Shown in pieces: positions 40,093 to 48,198 of a stretch of 48,198 bases of DNA. This DNA is from Cyanobacteria bacterium REEB67 (GTDB lineage: Bacteria; Cyanobacteriota; Vampirovibrionia; Obscuribacterales; Obscuribacteraceae), in contig JAGXAB010000050.1 in assembly GCA_018971775.1 (NCBI GenBank), forward strand, positions 1-48,198, written 5' to 3'. The notes beneath the pieces were generated by a model. It ran no database searches and was not told the DNA's origin. It saw nothing but the letters and a program-made list of their open reading frames with translations. The translations under genes and the position numbers were made by a program. Each line of letters starts with the position of its first letter. The stretch's first letter is position 1.

Positions 40093-40533
40093 TTACATGC
40101 CGATGACATTGCCGATCCTTGTCAGCAGGCTCGGATTGGACTTGTGCAAATAATTGAGGAAAGCTGGATCCGAGTAATTATTCCAGGAATAGGACCCGTT
40201 CCATTGATTGTGATGATATGCCTGCCACTGCCTGCGCATTTCGGCATCGTACTGCCGCTGCTGCGCAGCATTGGCACGTCGCCAGTTATTTTGATAAGCC
40301 GAGCGTTGCGCTTCCCAACTGGCATATCGACGCTGCTCCTGCTTGATAGCGTTAGTGCGATAGGCTTTGTGCATGGCTTGTTGGTAACGTTCGCGGGCAC
40401 CGTTGCGACTATCATAAGGATTGTTGACGTGCCTGTCGAAATGATCATGATGATCGTGGTCAGCCATCGCCGGCGATACCGAGACGATTGATACGATAGC
40501 CAGACCAAATATGGTTTTGAAACTAGGATGCAT
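40093..40533 (-). CDS. Small exported His/Gln/Asn/Trp-rich protein
   Basis: The start is ATG 40533, which has GAGG nine bases upstream and begins a good signal peptide (MHPSFKTIFGLAIVSIVSVS, then PAMA); a longer open frame reaches 40644. The mature part of about 122 residues is polar: a His/Asp cluster right after the cleavage site (DHDHHDHFDRHVNN), which could bind metal, followed by an Arg/Gln/Trp/Tyr-rich helical stretch (YASWEAQRSAYQNNWRRANA) and a short end (LNYLHKSNPSLLTRIGNVIG). No family was recognised. It acts outside the cytoplasmic membrane. Confidence 0.7.
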   Translation of the reverse strand: MHPSFKTIFGLAIVSIVSVSPAMADHDHHDHFDRHVNNPYDSRNGARERYQQAMHKAYRTNAIKQEQRRYASWEAQRSAYQNNWRRANAAQQRQYDAEMRRQWQAYHHNQWNGSYSWNNYSDPAFLNYLHKSNPSLLTRIGNVIGM

Positions 40534-40928
40534 AATAGGTGCCTCTGAAGTGCTTGATGATAACGATGACGGCCGAATCAGGATTGTGTTTCCTCGGCGA
40601 CAAACGCAAATGTTCAAAAGCCAGCGCCCATGCGAAATTACCATAATTGCGCACCTTTAAATATCAAATTACCGGCGCTAATTCGGACCTACCAGTTCAG
40701 CTGATACAAATTTGCACGAACAGGACCGCTCAATAAGGCAATTCTTGCATTAGCGGAATTAATAGCGCCAAAATTGGCACCAATCACTCTAACTGCAGTT
40801 CGGGCCACATCGAACATTGCAAGTATTGAGAATTGTAGCGCCGTCAAAGACATAAACCGTTAGGGAATTAGCCGGTCAGGGCAGTAGATCATCTCCCAGC
40901 TATCACTTTACCGGATGTGAGAGCGCCA

Positions 40929-41477
40929 ATGGACAATCTGTTACGGCCTAGAGACGAAAAATTATTTGCGATCAGCCTTCCATACAGATGCCCTGTTCAG
41001 TGGGATTCGATGAAAGGGGGCGATCAGATTCGCCATTGTTCGAAATGCAAGCAGAACGTATACAACATTTCTCTCATGAGCAGGGAAGCTGCAGTCAATC
41101 TGATTAGTGAGAACGAAGGCGAGCTATGCGTACGCTTTTATCAAAGACGAGATGGCTCGGTTATCACCCGGGATTGCGCTTCTGTGCTAGGCCTGGGAAA
41201 AATCACATCAAAAACAAATATATTGGCTCGAATCAACGCTTATCTAACGGCTTGGATTCTCATGATTATACCCATGCTTGCGCCAGCAATCGTGTCCGTA
41301 CGACAAGGGGGTATGGAACCGATGCGTCCGGTAGGTTCACAAGCTTCAGGTTTATCTGCAGAAGTAACTAAAGTCACGATCACTACAACCGATAGGCGAG
41401 ACCAGAACATTTTTGAGACATTCGAGGAAAGTATTCGCGACTGCTTCAAAGGCCTGAAGAAACCTCCAAAAGAATAG
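40929..41477 (+). CDS. Cysteine-motif protein with one membrane segment
   Basis: 182 residues from ATG 40929 (GAGAG about six bases upstream; GTG 40917 is possible). Residues about 20-85 have a conserved pattern I have seen in diverse bacteria: RCPVQWDSMKGGDQIRHCSK, CKQNVYNISLMS and ELCVRFYQRRDGSVITRDC. The cysteines (Cys-x(~15)-C-x2-C, then C and C) suggest a metal-binding knuckle. One membrane segment follows (AYLTAWILMIIPMLAPAIVS), and then a polar tail of about 60 residues that would lie outside. Related proteins often have variable C-termini. No function is assigned. Confidence 0.65.
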   Translation: MDNLLRPRDEKLFAISLPYRCPVQWDSMKGGDQIRHCSKCKQNVYNISLMSREAAVNLISENEGELCVRFYQRRDGSVITRDCASVLGLGKITSKTNILARINAYLTAWILMIIPMLAPAIVSVRQGGMEPMRPVGSQASGLSAEVTKVTITTTDRRDQNIFETFEESIRDCFKGLKKPPKE

Positions 41478-41494
41478 AAGCCGTGCGAAATCCA

Positions 41495-42454
41495 TCACTT
41501 CACCATCTCCCGTCGCGCTCGGATCAAAAAGTCGTTTGCCCATTCGTAGTCCGGCCGCTCAGGCAGGCTGGTCTCGTCATAAGCGCGCTCGAATTGCTTG
41601 TGCAAATCAAGTCGCCACTCATTTACCTCGTGCCAACTCACCTCGCCGTTGCGGATAGCAATAAATCGCTCGCGGTTATCGACAATGCGCACGGGCACTG
41701 AATTTTCTCGCAGTATAGTCACTCCGGAATATAGCAAACGCACCAGATGCATGACATGCTTCCACTTCAACTCGCCGCGAGCACGCCAGTCTTGTTCTAG
41801 TTTTTTGAATTGCGAGAGCACATAACCGTTGTAGGTTTGATAGACAAGCTTGGACAGGAGATGCTCACGTCCGTCCAGCAGCTCTTGAGCGAGTGGCGTG
41901 GCCAGCTCTATCAGTGGTGTATATAAACACTCGAGTATATTTGGATTGGCTTTGAGAGCAAGGACCAAAAACTTTTGTAATTCCCAGTAGCATTCCTGCG
42001 TATGGACATCTTCGAGTTGTTCGGGCATGCCGTACAGAGACCATTGTAAATGCGCCGGCGGCAAAAAGATGCCTCGCTTATCTATATCCGAATCCTCGAC
42101 ATCTAGACCAAAAGCGCGCGACCCAACCACGCATCGATAAATGATGTAATCATACAAGTCCCTGTCGCCATGCCTGAATCCAGGCCGGTCAAACTGTAAG
42201 TTTTGCACATGCTTGCGGATAGCAATTTCCTGACGGTGTAAACCGGAGTGACTACCATCTGGAAACTGTACAAGATAAGCATGACGGCTATCGTTGGGTG
42301 CCTGCAAGATTTTACCGACACTACCGCTCGGCCGCGTCGAACCGCCGGTGCCATAGGCCGTATCCACAAGCGTTACCACCTGAGTGCCGACAGGCAAAAT
42401 CAGATGCGGACTTATTTTGTCGCTCTCGCTAGTATCCAATTCACAGAAGTCCAA
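41495..42454 (-). CDS. DNA polymerase beta superfamily nucleotidyltransferase with N-terminal barrel-like domain
   Basis: 319 residues from TTG 42454; no ribosome site is evident, so the start is uncertain. Residues about 20-80 look like a small SH3/KOW-type barrel (LPVGTQVVTLVDTAYGTGG, HAYLVQFPDGSHSGLHRQEI). Residues 100-319 match the PF10127-type nucleotidyltransferases: GSRAFGLDVEDSDIDKRGIF, with the Gly-Ser and the metal-binding Asp123/Asp125, then YWELQKFLVLALKANPNILE and the helical end (LKWKHVMHLVRLLYSGVTIL). These enzymes are expected to transfer nucleotides to RNA or protein; some are linked to RNA-repair ligases, but none is next to this gene. The active-site acidic pair is intact. 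Confidence 0.85.
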   Translation of the reverse strand: MDFCELDTSESDKISPHLILPVGTQVVTLVDTAYGTGGSTRPSGSVGKILQAPNDSRHAYLVQFPDGSHSGLHRQEIAIRKHVQNLQFDRPGFRHGDRDLYDYIIYRCVVGSRAFGLDVEDSDIDKRGIFLPPAHLQWSLYGMPEQLEDVHTQECYWELQKFLVLALKANPNILECLYTPLIELATPLAQELLDGREHLLSKLVYQTYNGYVLSQFKKLEQDWRARGELKWKHVMHLVRLLYSGVTILRENSVPVRIVDNRERFIAIRNGEVSWHEVNEWRLDLHKQFERAYDETSLPERPDYEWANDFLIRARREMVK

Positions 42455-42463
42455 AAGACAAAG

Positions 42464-42504
42464 GGACGATCATACATCTATTTGCAAAAAGTGCATGATC
42501 GTCC
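42464..42504 (-). terminator. Hairpin after the GH5-like gene
   Basis: GGACGATCAT and ATGATCGTCC (read on the minus strand) form a perfect ten-base stem that extends by three more pairs with one G-U, around a loop of about 15 bases, followed by CCTTTGTCTTTT. It lies between the stop of the glycosidase gene and the nucleotidyltransferase start, so the two genes are likely separate units. Confidence 0.65.
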
Positions 42505-42531
42505 GCCTTATCAAGCTCTGATCTTGAGAAA

Positions 42532-44217
42532 TCAGCTCGCGTTTCCGGAGCTACCGGTATTGTTGTAGTTGATGATTTCCTGGCCAAAGTTAGTGATTGT
42601 GTTGGTCGTACCATCCTGAGTGATCGCGTCGGAATCACCGTAAGCGCTGTTGTGAGCGTTCCAGACCCAGCCTATTGCGCCCTGGACAATTCCTTGATTG
42701 TTAGCGGCTTGCACACCATCGACGGCGCCTGTTGCGTTGCTGTCGACGCCCTGACCAGTGGTCGAATTACCATACTCCCCTATAATCGTCGGTATCGCCT
42801 GCTGGCCGCCCATGCCGTTAGATTCGGTGATGCCACTGGCGCCAGCGACTTCATTTTGGATTGCCGTGACGTTACCCTGGACACTGTTGTCTCCGTTCGT
42901 TTCCCATCCATAGTAGTGGTCGTCCCAGGCCACGTTCGTCATTGCGGCGTAAGCACCCGGATCGGCCTGCTGAGGAGCAAACGCGCCTCCGCCCTGAGCT
43001 TCAAGCATTACCATGCTGTTATTACCGGTACTGCGAACAGCATTGTAGATGCCGACTTCCTGATCGACGACGTTTTGTTCATTGCCGGGGTCATTTGGTT
43101 CGTTGGCAGTGCCGAACCAGACATGTGAATTGCCCACATTATTAGCGGCAACTTGCGAGTACCACTGTTCTTCGTTAGCAAGATCCTGGCCGGACAACGT
43201 GTTGTTGGTAGTACCATCAGTGCCACCAGAGGTGTGGTCTTCTACTTCGACTACGATGTTGGGATTTATATCCTGGAAGGCTTTGATGTCGGCTTGCACA
43301 GAAGCGGGATCATCACCACCGTTGGGATTGGCAGCCAGTCTTATAAAATTGAGATTTGGCATCTGTTGCATAATTGTAGCGGCATCAGCCGGGGCATCAC
43401 CGGCATAAACAGCCACCCCTTTAGCATCAAAAGGCTTGCCGTCCGGTCCAATAATTTGACCGCTAATGACGTTGAAATTGCCATTGGCGTTGGCAGCAGG
43501 CGGTGCCGCAGGACTTGTATTGTCGGTCGGCGTAGTCGGTGCTGCAGGACTTGTATTGTCGGTCGGCGTAGTCGGTGCTGCAGGAGTCGTATTGTCGGTC
43601 GGCGTAGTCGGTGCTGCAGGAGTCGTATTGTCGGTCGGCGTAGTCGGTGCCGCCGGAGTCGTATTGTCGGTCGGCGTAGTCGGTGCCGCCGGAGTCGTAT
43701 TGTCGGTCGGCGTAGTCGGTGCCGCCGGAGTTGTATTGTCGGTCGGCGTAGTCGGTGCTGCAGGACTTGTATTGTCGGTCGGATTCGAGGTGTTATTACC
43801 GAGCAGGGTCGCCAATTCGGCTGACAGCTGTGAAATCTCATTGCCTAACTGGGCCAACTGCGTTTTCAGTTGACTGAAAGAGTCGGTCGGCTGTGACGAC
43901 GCACTTGTACCACTCTGATCGCCGCTAGCGCTGTCGCCAGTAGCGCTATTGCCAGCACCGCGATCTGCAGCACCGTCCGATCGCTCACGAGAGCCGCAAT
44001 GATGACCATCATCGTCGCTGGTACCATAGGGATTACTAAACATCATTTCCCCGGAGCTTGATAATACACTGTTATTATCGCAGCGGTCGGAGCGTTGAAA
44101 TAATCCTTGAAAGCTATTTGGATTGGCCATATCCACAAGGGGACTGGCAGAGCTGTCCGAGCCAGCAGTTTGCTGAATTTTGTCATTACCGGTTTGGGGC
44201 GCGTCAAAATTACTCAT
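42532..44217 (-). CDS. Glycoside hydrolase family 5-like protein with Pro/Thr repeat linker
   Basis: 561 residues from ATG 44217 (MSNFDAPQTG; GGAG 12 bases upstream). The frame is open to 44331 with two further possible starts. Residues 1-145 are polar and Ser/Asp-rich and include a short coiled-coil stretch (FSQLKTQLAQLGNEISQLSA). Residues about 145-240 are eight copies of PTDNTTPAAPTT. From about 245 a GH5-like TIM-barrel domain follows: AVYAGDAPAD, LNFIRLAANPNG, the acid/base Glu373 in VWFGTANEPNDPG, and the nucleophile Glu481 in PTIIGEYGNS, with WDDHYYGW between. Both catalytic Glu are present. GH5 enzymes cut cellulose, mannan and related glucans. Unusually no signal peptide is visible. 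Confidence 0.85.
   Translation of the reverse strand: MSNFDAPQTGNDKIQQTAGSDSSASPLVDMANPNSFQGLFQRSDRCDNNSVLSSSGEMMFSNPYGTSDDDGHHCGSRERSDGAADRGAGNSATGDSASGDQSGTSASSQPTDSFSQLKTQLAQLGNEISQLSAELATLLGNNTSNPTDNTSPAAPTTPTDNTTPAAPTTPTDNTTPAAPTTPTDNTTPAAPTTPTDNTTPAAPTTPTDNTTPAAPTTPTDNTSPAAPTTPTDNTSPAAPPAANANGNFNVISGQIIGPDGKPFDAKGVAVYAGDAPADAATIMQQMPNLNFIRLAANPNGGDDPASVQADIKAFQDINPNIVVEVEDHTSGGTDGTTNNTLSGQDLANEEQWYSQVAANNVGNSHVWFGTANEPNDPGNEQNVVDQEVGIYNAVRSTGNNSMVMLEAQGGGAFAPQQADPGAYAAMTNVAWDDHYYGWETNGDNSVQGNVTAIQNEVAGASGITESNGMGGQQAIPTIIGEYGNSTTGQGVDSNATGAVDGVQAANNQGIVQGAIGWVWNAHNSAYGDSDAITQDGTTNTITNFGQEIINYNNTGSSGNAS
43498..43785 (-). repeat. 36-bp tandem repeat (x8) in the glycosidase gene
   Basis: Eight in-frame 36-bp units encode PTD-NTTPAAPTT or its NTS variant. 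Copies differ mainly at third positions (for example GCTGCAGGA versus GCCGCCGGA). The Thr/Pro composition is that of an extended, possibly glycosylated linker. Copy number may vary between strains. Confidence 0.92.
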
Positions 44218-44780
44218 GGGTGGGTGCAACTCCATGTGGGCGGTGAGGTGTTTTTGAGATTCGGTGCGAGCATTAGTAAATGGTCGAGCGGCCTTGCTGC
44301 ACGTTTGAATACTAGCGATTCTCTGTGACATTATCAGGACATGAGAACATGCCAGATTCGGCTGGAAATGTTCGAGCTCATTATTTGTCTACACCAATAG
44401 TTTTCTGCAGGCTTGCCATGCCGAGTGCGTTCGATTTGCGCTGCACCTTTGTCAGTTGATTTGAACTTTTGACTTATCGCTCTGGTCTGCTGAACTCCAA
44501 AATCGCAAAATTTCAGAGAAGGTTTGGGCTGAAAATCAGGGCCCTACAATGCATGTCTTTGTGCTAACAAGCTCCGATGGTCTGAACAGGACAGTCCCAA
44601 TCGTCTCCGCTGGCAGTAAGTTACTGAATAACTCCAGACCGGCCCGACGAATATCCTGACTGAACCGAGCCGATCGAAAACGGCCATGTGAAGTTGTACT
44701 AATATTAGAGAAGTTAAAACCATTTCCTTTTAGAATGGTCAGGAAGTTGTGTGGTCAAAATCGATAACAATTGAGCCGAT
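44218..44780. other. Intergenic region upstream of two divergent genes
   Basis: 563 bp without a supported gene. It must hold promoters for the glycosidase (minus) and for the AT-richer pair (plus). The only structure noted is a short hairpin ACCATT / AATGGT at about 44720-44740. I see no RNA gene, no insertion-sequence end and no clear promoter. Confidence 0.45.
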
Positions 44781-45158
44781 ATGTCTAAGCCGCATTTTCA
44801 GATTTTTATTTTTGGCAAAACTAAACTCTATGTTCACCAGTTGATCTTCTTCAATTGCCGGTTGAACAGTAGTGCTACAAGTTTTTTGGAGGTCGCAAGA
44901 GCCTGCAAGAGCGCTGGCAAACCTTTTGTGCTGGAGGATTCTAATGTTGAAGAACTCGTTTTTGTGCCAGAAAACACTGTTATTTTGAAGGATATTTTCC
45001 TATCGGAATGCTTTGGTCTAAGTATTGAATTCAAGCAGGCTTCAGGTTCATTCGTCTCTCAAAACTCACTGCAGCAGACAGACTTGCTGGAAATCACTTC
45101 TGCAACAGGAGAGGAAGTTCACCTGCTAAACTTTATTCAAGCGAGTCCTGTAATATGA
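44781..45158 (+). CDS. Hypothetical partner of a DUF6065-like gene
   Basis: 125 residues from ATG 44781, with only a weak GAG site upstream. No family was recognised. The chain is mostly beta-type and hydrophobic-rich for a soluble protein (HFQIFIFGKTKLYVHQLIFF, VEELVFVPENTVILKDIFLS, LSIEFKQASGSFVSQNSLQQ) and has no signal peptide. Its stop overlaps the start of the next gene by four bases (ATGA), so the two are translationally coupled. Base composition looks clearly AT-richer than most of the window. Confidence 0.65.
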   Translation: MSKPHFQIFIFGKTKLYVHQLIFFNCRLNSSATSFLEVARACKSAGKPFVLEDSNVEELVFVPENTVILKDIFLSECFGLSIEFKQASGSFVSQNSLQQTDLLEITSATGEEVHLLNFIQASPVI

Positions 45159-46066
45159 CAGATTTACAAAAAAAACAAACCTGTCCCTTCGTACCTCCGG
45201 AGGTCATCCCTGACAGAATTATCGCCCCAGATAACACCATCTTGCTTATTCCAGATAATGATACTTACGTCAATCCGCCACACTTCATTAAAGCAGGCAA
45301 AACACGCGATTGGTGGACGCCATACTTCTACAATTGTTTGCCTATAGTCTTCGGTAATCAGCATGGATTCCTTATGCTTGCCACATATGACTTTGTCGTG
45401 AGATGGAACGGGGATAATGGATTACCGGGTCTGAAAATTCACCTCCTAGAAAGCGAGCCCAATCCCAATTACATTCTACTTTCGTCGCATTTCGGAAGTG
45501 GAATTTTGACAATTCAATCTCGATACACTTTTAGAACACCGAAAGGCGTTAACTTAATGGTCAAGGAGCCTCCAAACTATTTTGTCAATGGTTTTTCTTG
45601 GATGAATGCTGTGATCGAAACCGATAATTTGCGCCGCGATTTCACTTTCAACATAAAAGTCACTGAGCCTAATCGTGACATTTATGTTGCCAAAGGAACT
45701 CCGCTTGGTTGCATACTGCCCTATCCACGCTATTTCTTGGACAATTACACTTTAGAGGAATTGCAAGATCCAGAATTGCTTGGAGAGGCAAAAAAGACAG
45801 TGAGTTACTTCTCCACGGAACGAAATGACTTCGACAATGGGCCTCGCATGAGATACATGGAAGGCATTGATATCTATAATCTGAGGTTTAAAGAGCACCA
45901 AAAGTCGCTTGATATGGGCGAGTGGTGGTCTTCAACAAAGCCAACAACCAACGCAAAGCCAAATAATCAAAGCGAATCCGTCGAACAGGCGCTATCAAAA
46001 CGGATGAAAATGTCTATTAGTGAAGTGCTTAGAAGAATACAACGAAATCTTAGAGCTAAACGCTAA
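45155..46066 (+). CDS. DUF6065-like protein
   Basis: 303 residues, soluble, without signal peptide. The sequence follows the pattern I associate with DUF6065: RDWWTPYFYNCLPIVFGNQH, GFLMLATYDFVVRWNGDNG, SSHFGSGILTIQSRYTFRTP, KGVNLMVKEPPNY, NAVIETDNLRRDFTFNIKVT and GTPLGCILPYPRYFLDNYTL. The family has no known reaction, and its members turn up in accessory gene clusters. The C-terminal 60 residues are polar and end in a basic helix (MSISEVLRRIQRNLRAKR). It is coupled to the small unknown upstream, and the pair is AT-richer than its surroundings, which suggests transfer. The family name is from memory of the pattern. Confidence 0.7.
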   Translation: MTDLQKKQTCPFVPPEVIPDRIIAPDNTILLIPDNDTYVNPPHFIKAGKTRDWWTPYFYNCLPIVFGNQHGFLMLATYDFVVRWNGDNGLPGLKIHLLESEPNPNYILLSSHFGSGILTIQSRYTFRTPKGVNLMVKEPPNYFVNGFSWMNAVIETDNLRRDFTFNIKVTEPNRDIYVAKGTPLGCILPYPRYFLDNYTLEELQDPELLGEAKKTVSYFSTERNDFDNGPRMRYMEGIDIYNLRFKEHQKSLDMGEWWSSTKPTTNAKPNNQSESVEQALSKRMKMSISEVLRRIQRNLRAKR

Positions 46067-46278
46067 GTTGCCGGAAAAATCTCTGACGCTATTTGTGCCG
46101 GTTGACCACAATAAGCTGCCACTTTCTACTGCAACATAGAGCAAGTTGATGATGCCACGATCAGCACTAGAGCGTGAATGAATCGTTCCGCGTGATCTGG
46201 AAAATCCCAGACACAAGACCAAGGAGCTCGGCTAAAGAGCGCGCTTCGGACCAGCAGTGCACACCAATATCATCGCCC

Positions 46279-47760
46279 CTACTTAAAAGCATAAGCACCG
46301 ACATCGATCGAAGCAGAGCGCCGCGTCCCGATGATGTCAGACGGTGGAGCGAGAGCTGGGCCGCCGGCACCGACCAGGGCGCAGCCAGGCTTGGGACGCA
46401 TATCAAATTTCACTTGCGGTTTGAAGTCGGCAAAAAGCAATCCGGCATCTGTGCTAGAGCCAGCAACAATGCAAACATTGTGGTCCTCTGCCACACCTTC
46501 AGCCTTGAGTGAAAAAACTGGCGAAGCATTATTGCGCACGATTATATTGCTCGAAGGCGTACCGCCTTCCGTAGTCTTCAAGTTAAAGACGCCGATCCAG
46601 GCTTTCAATTTCGGATTGAGGCTTATTTCCTCGACAGTATTGTTGATTATCTGGCTGTCGCGAGCCCCGCATACGGTTATGGCATGGTATGCGGTGATCA
46701 GAACGACATTGTTGACGATGGTTAGCCGCTGCCACACACCGTCAAATTCGCTAATCCCCTGCATACCACCGCTGACACCATCGGATAGAAAAGGCAGATG
46801 GGCATCGGTAATAGCAGCCACAAAATTTGAATCGATCAAAATGTCGTGATGAGGAGTGAGGTCCGCCTGCCCATGATCAAAACGTACCTGCCCCTGCATC
46901 GCATCGTTGTGATTACCATCACCGAGGACATGACTATTGGTGATGCGATTGCGACGTATGGTGATCAATTCTCCTGCAAAATCAATACCGTCATCGCCAA
47001 AGTTATCGATCGTATTACTCTCCACGACGACGTTGGTGCCGGGCACGATGATGCCGGCGCGCACATTACGCAGGTCATTACTGACTGCCGACAGGTTGGT
47101 TCCAGAAAGCATCAAACCGCTCGTCCCACTGTCGATCCAATTTTGCTGAGTCCAATTGCTCACATCGACAGCAGAACGGAAGTGATTACCACGAAAAAAT
47201 ACGTTCGAGACCGGGCCGAGAAAATCAGATTGCCCAAGCCGCACAAGTTGACCGCCCTTGCCTTTACCAGGCACACCCGTGGACTGGAAGGTCAGGCCTT
47301 CAAAATCCCAGTTGGAAGAGCCATTAATGACCATCTTGGCGATGACCGGAGTCTGCCCGGCATCAGCCATGACACAAATGAAACTGGGATTGATGTAGCC
47401 GCTAATTATGACCGAGCCCTGATCGCCGCTCATCAAGTGAAGGATGTCGCCGCCCCTAACAACTCCATTTGGATAGAGCGCACTGAGGGTGCCGGCTGGG
47501 TTTGACCTTGTCGGTCCACGCGTCTGCGAGGCTATTAAACCGGCACTGATTACTTCGGCAAAGGTATGCCATGGCCGCGACTTCGAGCCATCCCCCTGCA
47601 TCGAGCCACGCATGGGGTCGATATAAAAATGATGAGCTGACGACGAATAGTGAGGAGTCGGACAGCCATCAGCAACGCGAGCGCACTGGGCAAAGGCCGG
47701 ATAAAAACTCATAGCCAGAAAGGAGGCGAAGGTGCCAATAAACTGCCCGATCTTTACCAT
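46279..47760 (-). CDS. Exported right-handed parallel beta-helix protein
   Basis: ATG 47760 is chosen: GGAG lies eight bases upstream and it starts a signal peptide (MVKIGQFIGTFASFLAMSFY, cut near AFAQC). Longer starts up to 47841 lack this fit. The product has 493 residues. The opening HHFYIDPMRGSMQGDGSKSR with PWHTFAEV is the usual lead-in of pectate-lyase-like secreted beta-helix proteins. The coils follow, with repeating short strands and Asn ladders: VSNVFFRGNHFRSAVDVSNW, TNVVVESNTIDNFGDDGIDF, ITIRRNRITNSHVLGDGNHN, HHDILIDSNFV and DSQIINNTVEEISL. The GDDGIDF and HNDAMQGQ motifs could form a polysaccharide site. It probably binds or cuts a polysaccharide outside the cell; the substrate is unknown. 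Confidence 0.88.
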   Translation of the reverse strand: MVKIGQFIGTFASFLAMSFYPAFAQCARVADGCPTPHYSSSAHHFYIDPMRGSMQGDGSKSRPWHTFAEVISAGLIASQTRGPTRSNPAGTLSALYPNGVVRGGDILHLMSGDQGSVIISGYINPSFICVMADAGQTPVIAKMVINGSSNWDFEGLTFQSTGVPGKGKGGQLVRLGQSDFLGPVSNVFFRGNHFRSAVDVSNWTQQNWIDSGTSGLMLSGTNLSAVSNDLRNVRAGIIVPGTNVVVESNTIDNFGDDGIDFAGELITIRRNRITNSHVLGDGNHNDAMQGQVRFDHGQADLTPHHDILIDSNFVAAITDAHLPFLSDGVSGGMQGISEFDGVWQRLTIVNNVVLITAYHAITVCGARDSQIINNTVEEISLNPKLKAWIGVFNLKTTEGGTPSSNIIVRNNASPVFSLKAEGVAEDHNVCIVAGSSTDAGLLFADFKPQVKFDMRPKPGCALVGAGGPALAPPSDIIGTRRSASIDVGAYAFK

Positions 47761-48039
47761 CAAACCTGCTCCATCAATGTACCGCCTTCCCATTGTCAGC
47801 CGGGGAAGGGAAGATAGGGTGAAGAGGTAGAAGATTGCCATAGATATTCAGGCTTACGCGAAAGTCATGGATATGGAAAAACAACTTCTTACCATTCAAA
47901 TGGGCAAACAAAAATATCAGCCTTGCATGGTCTACAGGTCCGACAAACTAAAGCGCGGATTCGACTTATCGTTATTTTTTGCAGACGACACTATTCATCC
48001 GACTGAAAGCACTTATACTGCCGCGAGCGGCCAAAGCCT

Positions 48040-48198
48040 TCAATTAGGACCTTCCATCGATTTTTCTTCAACACCATCCGCCACCACCGGAGCTACCGCG
48101 GCTTCGGCCCGATCAGTCTTGCCTGCAGGCGCCTCTTTTTCTTTCTTCTCGACTACCAGCCTGATGTCTTTGTTCTGACCATCCGCCTGGACGATTTC
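48040..48198 (-). CDS. C-terminal end of a gene running off the window
   Basis: On the minus strand a frame is open from the window edge to a TGA at 48040-48042. It encodes 53 residues with natural-looking composition: EIVQADGQNKDIRLVVEKKE, then KEAPAGKTDRAEAAVAPVVA and EEKSMEGPN. The stretch IVQADGQNKDIRLVVEKK resembles the end of a strand-rich domain, followed by a disordered Ala/Glu/Lys-rich tail. The family cannot be named from this part. A plus-strand frame over the same bases is less protein-like. Confidence 0.6.
   Translation of the reverse strand, partial: EIVQADGQNKDIRLVVEKKEKEAPAGKTDRAEAAVAPVVADGVEEKSMEGPN

Noticed and set aside
43498..43785. Regular 36-bp spacing that could suggest a CRISPR array
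   Set aside because: There are no unique spacers; the units are contiguous and in frame within a coding region.
43153..43873. Plus-strand frames opposite the 36-bp repeats (Val/Gly/Ala- and Arg/Cys-rich)
   Set aside because: They are shadows of the tandem repeat in the glycosidase gene.
47867..48178. Plus-strand 103-codon frame near the right end
   Set aside because: Its second half overlaps a more convincing minus-strand gene end (48040-48198), and it has no family signature.

Overview
The window looks like chromosomal DNA of a non-photosynthetic relative of the cyanobacteria, of the Vampirovibrionia/Melainabacteria kind (an Obscuribacterales-like bacterium is my best guess). The clearest pointer is a 405-residue IspH of the long cyanobacterial/plant type (2519-3736). 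Long alanine/proline-rich proteins, many TPRs, a secreted caspase-TPR protein and aerobic-type electron-transfer flavoproteins fit that picture. No photosynthesis gene, rRNA, tRNA, phage gene, transposase or CRISPR array was seen. The lineage is an inference, not a database result.

Layout. 1-4550: end of an exported TPR protein, a propeller-like unknown, ispH, and a small exported protein with a clear terminator; a possible 13-codon leader ORF followed by a stem-loop lies before the exported protein. 4874-10919: a two-gene unit encoding a 1571-residue protein (conserved ends separated by about 1100 residues of low complexity, including a 24-bp tandem repeat) and a receiver-like protein with a C-terminal membrane anchor and repeated WGDLD motifs. 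10953-14322: a pterin carbinolamine dehydratase, a membrane-anchored HtrA protease and a YkgJ-type cysteine-cluster protein, all on the minus strand. 14428-20100: a three-gene unit of caspase-TPR protein, large GT-C-like membrane protein and UPF0158 protein. 20132-23604: an Sm-like small protein, a 607-residue Asp/Gly-rich protein and a lipoprotein with two similar beta domains, whose stop-codon region is repeated three times.

23610-33381 is the metabolic core: tdh-kbl (threonine to glycine plus acetyl-CoA), a thioredoxin-like protein, a DUF885 metalloprotein, and an etfB-etfA-ETF:quinone oxidoreductase operon closed by a terminator. The Etf subunits carry sequence signatures of the FixAB (bifurcating) group. 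33467-40070 holds small exported and membrane proteins, an alpha/beta hydrolase-MFS transporter unit, a DUF1348 protein, an OsmC peroxidase with a strong terminator, and a pair that includes a YcxB-like protein.

40093-48198 is more accessory in character: a His-rich exported protein, a zinc-ribbon-like membrane protein, a polymerase-beta-superfamily nucleotidyltransferase, a GH5-like glycosidase with eight 12-residue repeats, an AT-richer pair containing a DUF6065-like protein, an exported parallel beta-helix protein, and the end of one more gene. Nothing here is a complete known defence or mobile system. The strongest candidates for undescribed biology are the 1571-residue protein with its receiver-like partner, the caspase operon, and the DUF6065 pair.
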